A stretch of 64,000 nucleotides of DNA from Mycobacterium sp. 1100029.7 (GCF_001665235.1 NZ_LZSC01000053.1:1-64000), one strand, 5' to 3'. Shown: positions 1 through 9,900, counted from the first letter of the stretch. Notes: generated by a model from the sequence alone, not told the origin. Numbers and translations: made by a program.

Positions 1-138
1 CAGCCGCACTTCGCGGGCGAAGTCGTGCAGGTGTTGCACCAGGTGTTGGAAGAGTTGGCGGAAGCGGTCGTCGGTGGAGGTGTCGAAGGTTTTCAGGACT
101 TCGGCGGTGATGGTTTCTTCGGTCAGGTTGGTCGACAT
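1..138 (-). CDS. Intradiol ring-cleavage dioxygenase, N-terminal fragment (runs off window)
   Basis: The reverse strand opens with ATG at 138 and reads 46 residues to the window edge without a stop. The fragment has the helical pattern RFRQLFQHLVQHLHDF followed by AREVRL, which resembles the N-terminal dimerisation region of catechol/hydroxyquinol 1,2-dioxygenases. The iron ligands would lie beyond the window, so the function is inferred from the N-terminus only. It starts 21 bases downstream of the MDR oxidoreductase start-side stop (that gene ends at 152), so the two probably form one operon transcribed leftwards, which would suit an aromatic degradation role. Confidence 0.6.
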   Translation of the reverse strand, partial: MSTNLTEETITAEVLKTFDTSTDDRFRQLFQHLVQHLHDFAREVRL

Positions 139-151
139 TGGACTGCCTCTC

Positions 152-1117
152 TCAGGGGTTGATGACGACGCGGCCGGCGATGCCACCGGCGACCGCTTCG
201 TAGGCTTGTGCGCTCTCGTCGAGGGGGTAGCGGGCGGTGATGCGTAGCGGCTGGAACTCGCCGGATTCGAAGTAGGGCAACATCTTTTGCAGGATTTCCG
301 CGGAGTCTGTAGCAGTGAGCTTGCCGCTGTCGACGCCGAGGATGCGAGTTTCGTTGTGGTACAAGTCCCTTATGTCGATGTCGACTGCGGGCGAGCCGAC
401 CGCGCTGATGATTATCAAGCGGCCGCGGTGCGCGAGTGCGGCGAGCGCGGCCTTGGTGGTGACGCCGCCGACCGCGTCGTAGACGACGTCGACTCCGTTG
501 CCGTTGGTCAGTCGTCGGATGTCGGCGGCGACGTCGTTGTCGAGGGTGACGAACTCGTCGATTTTGGCCGCCGCGGGCGTCTGGGGCTCGGGCTTGCGTC
601 GGCCCACGCCGATCACCCTGGCGCCCAGCGCGTGGGCGATCTGCGCGACGGCGCCACCCACTCCCCCGGAGACGCCGAAGATGGCGATCGTCTCCCCGGC
701 GTCGAGTCGCGCGGTCTCGACGGCGCCGTACCAGCCGACGACGAAGTTGACCCCGACCGTCGAGGCCTCGTCGAAGCTGAGCCGTTCCGGTTTACGCGCA
801 AGCGCCTCGACGGGAATTTTGATCAGCTCGGCATGCGAGCCGTCGCGGGTGAAGCCGACGTCACCGCCGGTGCCCCACACCCTGGCGCCTTGCCATTCGG
901 CTGGGCCGTCGACGACCACGCCGGCGAAGTCACGTCCCGGGGTGCGTGACAGCACCGTCCAGTCCATTTGGCCGGCAACGTTTTTCACGTCGGAGGGGTT
1001 GATCGAGGCGGCTTCGACGCGGATCACGGCTTCGTGGGGAGTGGCTTGGGGGTCGGGCAATTCGGCGATGTGCAGGACGTCTGGGCCGCCAAAGGTGTTG
1101 AAGCGCAAGGCTCGCAT
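152..1117 (-). CDS. Medium-chain (MDR) NADPH:quinone-type oxidoreductase
   Basis: A 321-residue zinc-independent MDR family protein. It has a GroES-like N-terminal domain (about residues 1-120) and a Rossmann nucleotide-binding domain with the glycine motif GVSGGVGGAVAQ near residue 150, followed by RVIGVGRR, where the arginines suggest NADPH preference. The catalytic-zinc cysteine and histidine pattern of alcohol dehydrogenases is not seen. The frame is open to an ATG at 1129, but GAGGAA sits just ahead of the ATG at 1117, so 1117 is chosen. It lies upstream of the intradiol dioxygenase on the same strand. The substrate (quinone, enone or other) cannot be read from the sequence. Confidence 0.85.
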   Translation of the reverse strand: MRALRFNTFGGPDVLHIAELPDPQATPHEAVIRVEAASINPSDVKNVAGQMDWTVLSRTPGRDFAGVVVDGPAEWQGARVWGTGGDVGFTRDGSHAELIKIPVEALARKPERLSFDEASTVGVNFVVGWYGAVETARLDAGETIAIFGVSGGVGGAVAQIAHALGARVIGVGRRKPEPQTPAAAKIDEFVTLDNDVAADIRRLTNGNGVDVVYDAVGGVTTKAALAALAHRGRLIIISAVGSPAVDIDIRDLYHNETRILGVDSGKLTATDSAEILQKMLPYFESGEFQPLRITARYPLDESAQAYEAVAGGIAGRVVINP

Positions 1118-1145
1118 TGATTCCTCCATTGAGGTGATGGTCAGT

Positions 1146-1412
1146 CTAGCTACGGGTCCGGCGGGGGGCAGGTTGTTTTCCGTACCCTCCGCGCGGCTGC
1201 CGATCTGCGGAGCGCCGCGCCGGGCCGCTGGCGTCTTCGCGTATCGGCTGCCGGCGGTGCGGGTCCGAGTGCGGGTGGGCGGGCGCCTGCTGCGTGGCGG
1301 CGAGGGTGTGGTCGTTGTCGACGACGTTCGCCCAGGCGGCCGCCGGGGCCAGGCAGAACAGTGTGCAGATCAGTGCCAGGAACATCAGCCTGATCAGCAT
1401 CTTGTGGGCCAT
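1146..1412 (-). CDS. Small secreted protein, unknown function
   Basis: An 88-residue frame with a strong AGGAGGA ribosome binding site just before the ATG at 1412. The N-terminus is a clear signal peptide: a short positive start, a hydrophobic stretch LIRLMFLALICTLFCLAP and an AAAWA cleavage region near residue 28. The remaining 60 residues are rich in Arg, Pro, His and Gln and probably disordered. It lies 16 bases upstream of the MDR oxidoreductase start-side frame and is transcribed in the same direction, divergently from the LysR gene. I do not recognise a family. Mature protein of about 60 residues. Confidence 0.6.
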   Translation of the reverse strand: MAHKMLIRLMFLALICTLFCLAPAAAWANVVDNDHTLAATQQAPAHPHSDPHRRQPIREDASGPARRSADRQPRGGYGKQPAPRRTRS

Positions 1413-1509
1413 GATGTCCTCCTATCCACCGAAGTCGTGTCTCTAGACAACACCTTTGCTTCGATCGCGTCCAACGCTCGAAATCGATATGAATGATCTT
1501 TTTGCGCGA

Positions 1510-1515
1510 TAAATT
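1510..1515 (+). promoter_or_regulatory. Candidate -10 element for the LysR gene
   Basis: TAAATT lies 6 bases ahead of the LysR ATG at 1522 and no good ribosome binding site is present. Mycobacterial TANNNT -10 elements at this distance commonly give leaderless transcripts. The 109-bp intergenic space (1413-1521) is the divergent regulatory region where a LysR-type regulator would normally bind. Confidence 0.4.
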
Positions 1516-1521
1516 AGTGGG

Positions 1522-2400
1522 ATGGAGTTTCGGCAGCTGGAGTACTTCGTCGCGGTGGCCGCGGATCTGAACTTTTCCCGGGCGGCCGAGCGGATTCACG
1601 TTGTGCAGTCGGCGCTGTCGGCGTCGGTGGCCAGGCTGGAAAAGGAACTTGGCGTCGAGCTGTTCGACCGGTCCAAGCGTCAGATTGTGTTGACCGCTCC
1701 CGGCGAGGTCTTCCTGCAGCACGCGCGGGAAGTCATCCACACCGCGCAGCGGGCGCGGGCCTCGGTGGCCGACTACCGCGATCAGCTGACGGGCCACGTC
1801 ACCCTGGGGACGCTGATGTCGTGGGGTGGGTTGAACCTGGCGGCGGTGCTGGAGGAGTTTCGTCGCGTGCATCCGTTGGTGACTGTCCAGTTGCGGCAAA
1901 GTCTCACCGGGTCGGCCGGGCATCTCGAAGCGATCGCCGACGGCAAAATGGACCTTGCGCTGGTGTCCCTTGGATCCTCGCCGTCCCGCCTCGTGTCGGT
2001 GCGCGAGTTGATGCACGAGCCGATGATGTTCGCCTGCGAATCAAGTCATGCGATGGCCGGGCTCAAGGCCGTGGGGCTGGCCGATCTCCACGGGGTGGAT
2101 TTCATTCAGTTCCCGCGCGGCTGGGGAATCCGCCAGCGCCTCGATGCGGGCTTCGCCGCGGCCGGCGTGCACCCGACGAATGCCTACGAAGTCGCCGACT
2201 ATGCAATCGCCGCAGAGTTGGTGCGCCATCGGCTGGCGGCGACCGTGTTGCCGATCAGTGCCGCCGAGCGATTCTCCGACCTCCGCATCATTCCGTTGAG
2301 CCCGCCGATGACGTGGACGCTGTATCTGGCGTCCGCCGCGTCGCCGGCCGGCGCCGTCAAAGCGCTCGTCGACACGATCGGCCGTTATGTCGAGCGATGA
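1522..2400 (+). CDS. LysR-family transcriptional regulator
   Basis: A 292-residue protein with an N-terminal winged helix-turn-helix: MEFRQLEYFVAVAADLNFSR, then AAERIHVVQSALSASVARLE and LGVELFDR, the classical LysR signature. The rest is a periplasmic-binding-like effector domain of usual length. It is divergent from the secreted protein/MDR/dioxygenase genes and so probably regulates them in response to a small ligand, as typical for aromatic catabolic LysR proteins. The last codons (about 2293-2400) have a decayed second copy at about 4091-4198. Confidence 0.9.
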   Translation: MEFRQLEYFVAVAADLNFSRAAERIHVVQSALSASVARLEKELGVELFDRSKRQIVLTAPGEVFLQHAREVIHTAQRARASVADYRDQLTGHVTLGTLMSWGGLNLAAVLEEFRRVHPLVTVQLRQSLTGSAGHLEAIADGKMDLALVSLGSSPSRLVSVRELMHEPMMFACESSHAMAGLKAVGLADLHGVDFIQFPRGWGIRQRLDAGFAAAGVHPTNAYEVADYAIAAELVRHRLAATVLPISAAERFSDLRIIPLSPPMTWTLYLASAASPAGAVKALVDTIGRYVER

Positions 2401-2662
2401 AATTTAATGTGCGGCATGGGATTTGCGTCGAGGATCCCGTCGCCGAGGTCGGCTCGAGCTGGCTCACGATGCTGCGCACGTCGGCGCGGATCGCGGGGAG
2501 GGCGTTGCCGAGGTGGTCGGATGGCGGGCCGGTGGTGCGGGTCTGATTGTCAACGTTGGGTTTCATGATGCAGTTGCTGCGCGTATCGAAAATGAATTGG
2601 TCTGCTCCCCAACCCGTTTGAGCTTTGATCCGGTGCTGATCGTGACCGGCGTTCGTGAGCGA

Positions 2663-3913
2663 TCAGTTGGTTGGTGGTGGGTGAGGTTGGAAGGGTTGAT
2701 ACCACCACCATTGGGCGCGCTCACCGATAGGCCCGGGACACGGTGCGACGGCAGGCGGGGCATGGGTGGGTGGACGTGCCAACGACCCTGGGCTCAGCAA
2801 CCGACCGTCCTCGTCGGTGATGGTGAGATCGTCTGCGGTTCCGGTGATGGTGATACCGCCGCTGTGGTGCAACCGGTGGTGATAGGGACATACCAGTACC
2901 AGGTTGGCCAACTCGGTCACGCCGCCGTCTTCCCAGTGTCGGATGTGATGTGCATGCAGACCGCGGGTGGCGCCACAGCCGGGAACCGCACAGGTGGGAT
3001 GGCGGTGTTCCAGCGCGCGGCGCAGCCGCCGGTTGACAGTGCGGGTCGTGCGGCCGGCGCCGATGACCTGGCCGTCACGTTCGAACCACACCTCACAGGT
3101 GGCATCGCAAGTCAGGTATTGGCGTTCAGACTCGGTGAGCAGCGGACCCAGATGCAGTGCGGCGATGCGCTTTTCCGCGTCGACGTGCACCACTACGGTG
3201 GTGTGATGCCCATGCGGGCGGCGCGCCGCCTCGGCGTCCCACCCCGTCTCGATCAGGCGCATAAAGGCCTCGACAGTGCCCGGCAACGGCGGTGCCTGAT
3301 CGGAGGCGCGGTCACCACTGTCCCCGCGATCGCGTTTGTACTCGGCGATCAGCGCATCACGATGCGACGCCAGCGCCGCATCGAACTTCGCCGCGTCCAG
3401 GTGCGGAAGTTTGATCCGCCAACATGTGAACTCTTCGTCAGAGGTCTGGGCGATCGAGGCCTGCGGGGCCGGCCGAGCCGAATCGGGTTCGGGTCGCGGT
3501 TCCAGCTTGACCGCGGTGCGCAACTGGCTGACCGTCGCAACGCTGGCCAACTCCGCATAGTGCTCATCGGATCCCTCGCCCGCCCGCGCCGCGATAACCC
3601 CGATCCGATCCAACGACAGCCGACCCTCGCGCATGCCCGCCGCACAGCGCGGAAACTCTTCGAGCCGACGCGCCACCGTGGCGATCGTGTGGGCATTGGC
3701 CGATGACGAGCCGAGCTTCCAGCCCATCAACGCCGCCACCGACCGCGCCCCCGTCATTCCGCACAACTCGTCACGATCGATCTCAGCGGCGATCTCCACG
3801 ATGCGCCCATCAATCGCATTACGCTGACCCGACAACTCCGCCAACTCCTCAAACAACACCTCCAGCCGCTGCTTAGGGCTCACCGCCGCGGAAACCGATG
3901 TGGTCGAAGACAT
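2663..3913 (-). CDS. DUF222 domain protein with C-terminal HNH nuclease (13E12 repeat family type)
   Basis: A 416-residue protein. The N-terminal two thirds are the DUF222 region found in the mycobacterial 13E12 repeat family. The C-terminal HNH domain shows CAVPGCGATRGLHAHHI, then HWEDGG, LVLVCPYHH and RLHH. These genes are multi-copy in mycobacteria and behave like selfish or mobile homing-type elements, although no insertion sequence ends are seen here. The frame opens at 4009, but the conserved protein starts at the ATG at 3913 (MSSTTSVSAAV). It is flanked by the intact and the relic LysR 3' ends, consistent with insertion or recombination at this site. Confidence 0.85.
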   Translation of the reverse strand: MSSTTSVSAAVSPKQRLEVLFEELAELSGQRNAIDGRIVEIAAEIDRDELCGMTGARSVAALMGWKLGSSSANAHTIATVARRLEEFPRCAAGMREGRLSLDRIGVIAARAGEGSDEHYAELASVATVSQLRTAVKLEPRPEPDSARPAPQASIAQTSDEEFTCWRIKLPHLDAAKFDAALASHRDALIAEYKRDRGDSGDRASDQAPPLPGTVEAFMRLIETGWDAEAARRPHGHHTTVVVHVDAEKRIAALHLGPLLTESERQYLTCDATCEVWFERDGQVIGAGRTTRTVNRRLRRALEHRHPTCAVPGCGATRGLHAHHIRHWEDGGVTELANLVLVCPYHHRLHHSGGITITGTADDLTITDEDGRLLSPGSLARPPTHAPPAVAPCPGPIGERAQWWWYQPFQPHPPPTN

Positions 3914-4078
3914 AACAACATCATCGCAACCGGGTACGACAAATCTCGGCCGCTCAACTCCACACCGGTCACGTCTCGCGTCCGTACCCACAGTCACGAG
4001 TTTGTCCACAGACTCTGCCGACCATTCGCCCGTGGATGGCCGTGGCTCGTCGCAGCCACCGCCAACCCCAAATCGTCA

Positions 4079-4198
4079 GCCAAGTCAGATCATACCGCTC
4101 GGCCCGCCGCTGGCCTGGACGCTGTGGCTTCTGCGGAATCCCAAACCGGCGGTGCAGTAAGGGCTCTCGTCGACACGATTACCCGATACGTCGATTGA
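4079..4198 (+). pseudogene. Relic of a LysR regulator 3' end
   Basis: Read in frame, this stretch gives IIPLGPPLAWTLWLL, then, after a stop and a frame change, ALVDTITRYVD and a stop. The intact LysR upstream ends IIPLSPPMTWTLYLA and ALVDTIGRYVER. The similarity continues for about 60 bases beyond the stop codon. It is therefore a diverged, disabled duplicate of the 3' end of a LysR gene, lying directly beyond the DUF222/HNH gene. The two copies are too different to be a recent target duplication. Confidence 0.7.
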
Positions 4199-4639
4199 TG
4201 AAAGTCATTGTGCCGCGCGAGATCTGCGGTGTGCGCCGTCGTCGAAGTCGGCGCCGAGCGCCCGCGTACTTGTTCGTCAGTCGGGCGAGGTCGGACTCGG
4301 CCAAGTTCGCTAGGCGCTCGGGATCGGTGTTGTCGGCTAGATCCGCGAGCTCCACTTCCCGCGCGGTCGGGTGCTCGTTGATGCGTTGGTAGTACTGCGC
4401 GGACGGGTGGTCGTCGCGGCGGTGCGTAGCTCGATCGCGTTGATCGCGGCCTGTGGGATGCCGCGATCGCTCAGTTCCGCCGCGTCGATGCCGGTGTCCT
4501 CAATGACATCGTGCAGCAGGGCCGCAACGACGGCGTCGGTGTTGGCGGGATCTACGTAGGACGCGACGCGGCGGACGTGGCCGATATAAGGCATGCCGGC
4601 CTTATCGGCCTGGCCCGCATGCGCCTCGGCCGCAATCAC
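4179..4639 (-). pseudogene. HD-domain (SpoT/RelA-like) phosphohydrolase, frameshifted
   Basis: The frame from a GTG at 4639 reads AAEAHAGQADKAGMPYIGH and ALLHDVIEDTG, the HD phosphohydrolase signature of small RelA/SpoT-like HD proteins. Near 4410-4425 the similarity moves to another frame, where YYQRINEHP and VELADLADNTDPERL continue the domain. One frameshift thus splits the gene, by decay or by sequencing error. It begins 36 bases after the stop of the EcsC-family gene, so the two were probably co-transcribed. Its 3' end overlaps the LysR relic on the other strand. Confidence 0.7.
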
Positions 4640-4675
4640 ATCTGCGGTAGCAATGGGGCCACGGGTGCCCTCTTT

Positions 4676-5701
4676 TCAGTCGTCTTCGGGACGGATGCCT
4701 TCCGACTTCAATATGTCGAGGACGTCAATAGCCGGCGGATCGTTGGCGTCGACATCGATTGCGATGGGCTCGAATTCGCCACCCTTCTCGTACAAGAAGC
4801 GCTCGCGGTACGCCCAATACGCGGCATCGGCAATCGCGGTAACCGCCTTCCAGTTCAATGCCGCGCCGATGCCGACTCCGATGACAGGCACCAACTGACC
4901 TAGCTTTTTAATCGCCAACGACTCGCTAAAGTTGACGGCGAACTTCTGAACCACGTTGACGAACGTCTGTTGGTCGAGTTCTTGCCAAGCCTCGTCTCGA
5001 GCAAGGCTTTCGGTCAATATCGCAAGTTGTTGGTAGGCAGCGGCTTTCGCCGATACTGAGCCTGCCAGCCCCAAGGCGATGACTTGCATCAAGAAAATCT
5101 CTTCGGCGGGATCGCGCGGGTCGTAGCCGTAATAGAGCGCATGCTGAGCCACCACTCCAGTGCAAGCGGTCAACAGCGCTACGGCATCGACACCCATCGC
5201 CGTAGCGACCGCGCCCAATCCGGGAACGGCCGCGGCTCCAGCGGTCGCCGCCGCCCCCGCGGCTGTCACCGCCTCGCCGCCGCTGATAACGAGGCCGGCC
5301 GCCGCGCCTTCTGCAGCGGCCGATATCGAGTAGGCGTGATGCAGGAGCGTGAACGATGCGACGTCGTCGATCGTCTTCAGGTCTAGCTTATTGATGTCGT
5401 CGAGGTTTTGTACCGCGTGTCCCTTCTTCGCGTAGGCACTGATGACGCGTGTATCGGACGTCGTAAGTTGACTCGTCCTGCTCATGACCTTGCCCGCACC
5501 CTCGGCCGTTGCGTCCACCAGTGACACCACCGGTTCGGTCACCGTCTTGACGCCCGGCAGGTTTAACGCCTTGTTGAATAGCCCGGGGCCAATGCCGCCT
5601 ATATCGAAGGGTAGTAGTCGGCGCGACTTGCGCCCGAGGACGCGCTCCTTATGCGCGGCAACCTTCTCGAGCTGCTCTTGCTCGTAGTCAGATAGCGCCA
5701 T
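4676..5701 (-). CDS. EcsC-family protein
   Basis: A 341-residue protein resembling the EcsC family (named after a protein encoded beside an ABC transporter in Bacillus). Alanine/glycine-rich hydrophobic segments lie around residues 125-190 (AAAGLVISGGEAVTAAG and following) and near residues 270-290 (LVPVIGVGIGAALNW), suggesting membrane association. GGGGA lies ahead of the ATG at 5701. The biochemical role of EcsC proteins is not established. Codon use is less GC-biased than in core genes, and the location beside FRG and BREX genes fits an accessory island. Confidence 0.7.
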   Translation of the reverse strand: MALSDYEQEQLEKVAAHKERVLGRKSRRLLPFDIGGIGPGLFNKALNLPGVKTVTEPVVSLVDATAEGAGKVMSRTSQLTTSDTRVISAYAKKGHAVQNLDDINKLDLKTIDDVASFTLLHHAYSISAAAEGAAAGLVISGGEAVTAAGAAATAGAAAVPGLGAVATAMGVDAVALLTACTGVVAQHALYYGYDPRDPAEEIFLMQVIALGLAGSVSAKAAAYQQLAILTESLARDEAWQELDQQTFVNVVQKFAVNFSESLAIKKLGQLVPVIGVGIGAALNWKAVTAIADAAYWAYRERFLYEKGGEFEPIAIDVDANDPPAIDVLDILKSEGIRPEDD

Positions 5702-5877
5702 ACGCTGTTCCCCACGTGATTGTTCTGAGCAACATCACAGCACAGCCGGGAGGAGTCGGCAGGTCCGTACGGTGGCAATCTCCGCAGGCGGCCGAGCGAT
5801 GTCGTGCCGTCGGCCGCTGTCAGTGGCCGTGGTCAGGTTGGAAATAGGGCTCGCCTGTCGACGAGTTTGACTGTTCG

Positions 5878-6720
5878 TTAGAACCTGGCTACGCCCGGCA
5901 CCGCTCTTGATGTCATTTCCACTGCAAGTTGCGCAAGGTCAGGGAAAAGGTCACCTTTGCGAAGGCCGCATACATCAACCTCCAATGCAATTCTCTGCAT
6001 ACTTTGGCCTGGTATAGTAATTTTTGTAAGATATTCGAGACTCTCTTGCTTATGATTTAACGGAGTTCGATTTGAATGAATCGTAAAGCAACCCTGTTGA
6101 ATAAACATTCTCGCATCCTGTTCAGAAGACATGACCGCACAAATCCTGTTGTTTTCTTTCCCATTATGACTAAATGCTGGCCGGGCAGTGGATTTACACA
6201 TCTCAGACTCGACGGCCGGTGTCACTGCTTGATCCCACTCGATTTCGTTAAGTTTCTGAGGATCCAAGATCCAAAGTGCTGCATCGTCGAATTTTCCCCC
6301 CGGATCCGGCTCGCCCGGTGCAGGCGCGTCGTAAATCAGCGACTCCACTGCGAAATAAAGCGCTACCAGTGGAGAGCGCGACCAATCTAGCAGTCTGGTC
6401 GGAAGTCCGTAGTGCTGCATGAGGCTCAGCCATGGTCCGTATTCTCTGTAAGACGGAACCGAAGCATGCCTCATCGACGCTCGCGCTCTAAACCGATTTG
6501 TAAAGTTTCGTTCTTTCGCACTGATTTGACCATCAAGATCCGACGTCCATTCTCGCCAGATTCCGGCCGAAACATCCCAAGAGCTCACACGTTGCCCGCG
6601 ATACCAAAGGATCTTGTTATCAGTCGAATATCTTTCGATTAATAGGTTTATTAGGTCCGCAACAGAATTGATCGATAATTGCACTTTACAGTGCCCGCCT
6701 AGCTGGCCACTTGCGGTCAC
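5878..6720 (-). CDS. FRG-domain protein
   Basis: A protein of about 280 residues built on the FRG domain: ILWYRGQ near the N-terminus, then LMQHYGLPTRLLDWS and SPLVALYFAVE, which are the conserved core of the family. The frame extends to a GTG at 6768, but AGGAGG sits 7 bases before the GTG at 6720, which is preferred. FRG proteins are frequent in phage-defence islands and are suspected enzymes or toxins, but no activity is proven that I can rely on. GC content is clearly lower than in the surrounding genes, suggesting separate acquisition. It is divergent from pglW. Confidence 0.8.
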   Translation of the reverse strand: MTASGQLGGHCKVQLSINSVADLINLLIERYSTDNKILWYRGQRVSSWDVSAGIWREWTSDLDGQISAKERNFTNRFRARASMRHASVPSYREYGPWLSLMQHYGLPTRLLDWSRSPLVALYFAVESLIYDAPAPGEPDPGGKFDDAALWILDPQKLNEIEWDQAVTPAVESEMCKSTARPAFSHNGKENNRICAVMSSEQDARMFIQQGCFTIHSNRTPLNHKQESLEYLTKITIPGQSMQRIALEVDVCGLRKGDLFPDLAQLAVEMTSRAVPGVARF

Positions 6721-6939
6721 CTCATCGCCTCCTAGCATCACCCGGTCGTTGGAATCGCAGGATTGCACAAAATGTCCACGAACGGGCCATTACGCCAGAA
6801 CTTCTACTTTGTCGGGGGCGACGCAATCACTTGACGCAGCGCATGTTGCAGAAGCGAGCTTGCCTGTGAAACTGACCCTCATCGACGCTCGATTGAGTAA
6901 GTTGGTCACGCGGCACTACAAGGAGGGAGTAGCTCACCG

Positions 6940-9900
6940 GTGAAGGACGGCCGCTGGGTCACGATCGCAGAGTCGCAGTTCGACCACGAAAAGGCCGGGC
7001 TGGCCGCTATCAAGGCGAAGCTGCCCGACGCCGAGCCGTTCCGCGCCTGGGCCAACTTCGAGTTCCGCGACAACCGCGGTCGCTGGCATGAGGTCGACCT
7101 CCTGGTACTGGCCCGCGACACGCTGTACCTGATCGAGCTGAAGCACTATCGCGGCATCCTGACCGGCAACGATCACCTGTGGCGGCGCAACAACCGCACC
7201 GAGGACTCCCCCCTGCTGCTTGCGCGCCGCAAGGCCCAATACTTTTCCTCCCTGCTCAAGGACGCCATCCGGGAGCGCGGCGGCAACGAGGCGGTCAGCC
7301 GGATTCCGTACGTCCAGGAACTTGTGTTCCTGCATCACGACCAGTTCGTCTGCGACCTGCCGCCGAACTCCAAGATCAACCTGTACGGCCCTGACGGCCG
7401 TGAGGGCATCGCCAAGCTGCCCGGCATCTCCAAAATCCTGCTCGCACCCGCGAAGCACGATCCGGTCTCCGAACGCGACAGCCAGTTGATCGCCGGGCTG
7501 ATGAAGGCCATCGGCCTGGCGCCGCGCCGCCAGCGCGAGGTGGGCTCCTGGATCATCGACGACCAGCCCCTGGCCGACGGCGACGGCTGGCAGGACTGGC
7601 CGGCGTTTCACCACGTCAACACCGAGGACCACGTCCGCATCCGGTTCTACACCACCAACCCCAGCGCTACGAAGGCCGAGGATCACGCCCGCGGCCAGGC
7701 CGTCACCCACGAATACAACCTGCTGCAGCGCCTAACCTACGACGGTCTGCAGGCGCCCAAGGATCTGGTCGACGAACCCGAACTGGGCATCGGCCTGGTG
7801 TTCCCGCAACCCAAGTCCGACACCCCGCTGGACCTGTGGCTGGCCGATCACACCCTGCCGCTGGACGACCAGCTGGACTTGATCGCGAGGCTGGCCGACA
7901 TCGTGCACTACGCGCACCGCCACCGAGTGGTGCATCGCGGCCTCAACCCGCGCTCGGTGGCTATCCGCGAACGCGGCCGCCATCTCGAACCCCAGGTCAC
8001 CGACTGGGACAGCGCGGGCATCCTGCCGGCCAACCCCGACACTGCGATCACCCGCCTGTCGGGTGGTTCGCTGACGCTGATGGCCGGCGCCCCCAGCGAC
8101 ACCGCCCGGCTGTTCGCCGCCCCGGAAGGCTCGCGGCCGACCGACCCCGCCCGCATCGACGTGTTCGGTCTGGGTGCGCTGGCGTTCTTCATCCTCACCG
8201 GCGGCACCGCCCCGGCCACCGAACGCGGTGAACTGATCGACCGGCTGCGCCGCGACCGCGGCCTGGACCTGGCCGCCGAAATGCCCCAGGCCCGCACCCC
8301 GCTGCGCCAGTTGGTGCTCGACGCCACCAACCCCAGCCCGGCCGACCGCATCGCCGACGTCGGCGAGTTCGTGGCAAGACTCGACGACGTCCGAAACGAG
8401 GTGCTGCTCAAGACCGCCGGCACCGACCCTCTAGAGGCCGGGCCGGGGACCGAGCTGGCCGGCGGCCGGTTCGTCTACGAACGCAAACTGGGTGCGGGCT
8501 CTACCGCTGTGGGAATCCTGGTGAAAGACAACCAGGTCGGCGGCGCCGAACGCGTGCTCAAGGTCGCCAAAGATCCCGACGCCGCCGAACGGCTGCGCGC
8601 CGAAGCCCAAGTGCTGGGCCGCTTCGAGAACGACGACCGCATCGTCACCCTGCACGGTGTGGAGGACGTGGGCGGGCGTACCGCGCTGATCCTGCGTTAC
8701 GCCGGGCGCACCACGCTGGCCGAGGAACTCAACAACCGCGGCCGGTTGTCAATCGACGTGCTGCAGCGCTGGGGCACCGACCTGCTGACCGCATTGGTGG
8801 CTCTGGAACGCAACGGCGTCACCCACCGTGACATCAAGCCGTCAAATCTCGGTATCTATCAGAGTAGTTCACGCGCTGACACGCATCTGGTGATGTTCGA
8901 CTTCTCGATGGCCGGGGTGTCGCCGGACAATGTCGAGGCCGGCACGCCGCCGTATCTGGATCCGTTCCTGGGCACCGGCGAGCGCCGCCGCTACGACACC
9001 GCCGCCGAACGCTACGGCGCCGCCGTGGTGCTGTTCGAGATGGCCACCGGCACCACCCCGCACTACGGCCCCGACCCCCGCTCCCATCCGGGCACCGTCA
9101 ATGACGACGTCACGGTGGAACCGGGCATGTTCGACCCCACCCTGGCCCCGGCGATGGCCGCGTTCTTTACCGCCGCCCTTTCACGGGACATCACGCGCCG
9201 GCCCGGCACCGCCGAGGACATGCTGCACGCCTGGCAGCAGGCCTTCACCGCCGCGGATACCCCGGCGACCCCTCAGGCCAGCGACGCTGACGCCGAAAAA
9301 GCCGACGCCGCTACCGCTTTGAGCGCAGCCGGACTGAGCCCGCGGGCCATCTCCGCGCTGGCCTCGGTGGCGGTGACCACCGTCGGGGAGCTGCTGGCGG
9401 TGGACTCCACCACGCTGAACCGACTGGTGGCCCGCGAAGCCAAGGACACCCGCAAGGAGATCATCGACCGGTACCGGGCCTGGACCAAACGGCTGGGCAA
9501 CCAGCAGCCGGGGCCATCGACTACCGAACTGCGCAGCCTGGACGACACCGTCGCACTATTGCTTTCGGCCGTCTCCACCCAACGCGGCTCGACCACCCGC
9601 CGCGAGGCCGCCGCCCTGCTGCTGGGGACCACGCCGGGCCTCGACGGGTTCGCCAGCAGCACCGAACTGGCCGAAAAGCTGGGCAAGGCCCCGCAGCGCG
9701 GCACCCAGCTGATCAAGGAGCTGCAGGAGGACTGGGCCAAGACCCCGGCCACTCGTGAGCTGCTGGACGCGCTGACCGGCATCACGCTCGGGGTGATCGA
9801 CGACTTCGGTGGGGTCGCCGCGGTGTCGACGCTAACCGCCGAGATTCGCGCTCGGCTCCCGCAGGCCGGCGCGGGTGGCATCGATCCCCGCGCCGAACGC

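Noticed and set aside
1150..2016. Open frame antisense to the LysR gene
   Set aside because: The LysR protein on the other strand has clear domain motifs; this frame has none. Only the small secreted protein in another frame (1146-1412) is supported.
2357..2566. 69-codon leftward frame after the LysR gene
   Set aside because: No ribosome binding site, overlaps the LysR 3' end, and falls in the duplicated LysR flank rather than a gene; the rest of 2401-2662 shows nothing supported.
2663..4198. Insertion sequence with terminal repeats around the DUF222/HNH gene
   Set aside because: No transposase and no exact terminal or target-site repeats were found; the flanking similarity is an old LysR duplication.
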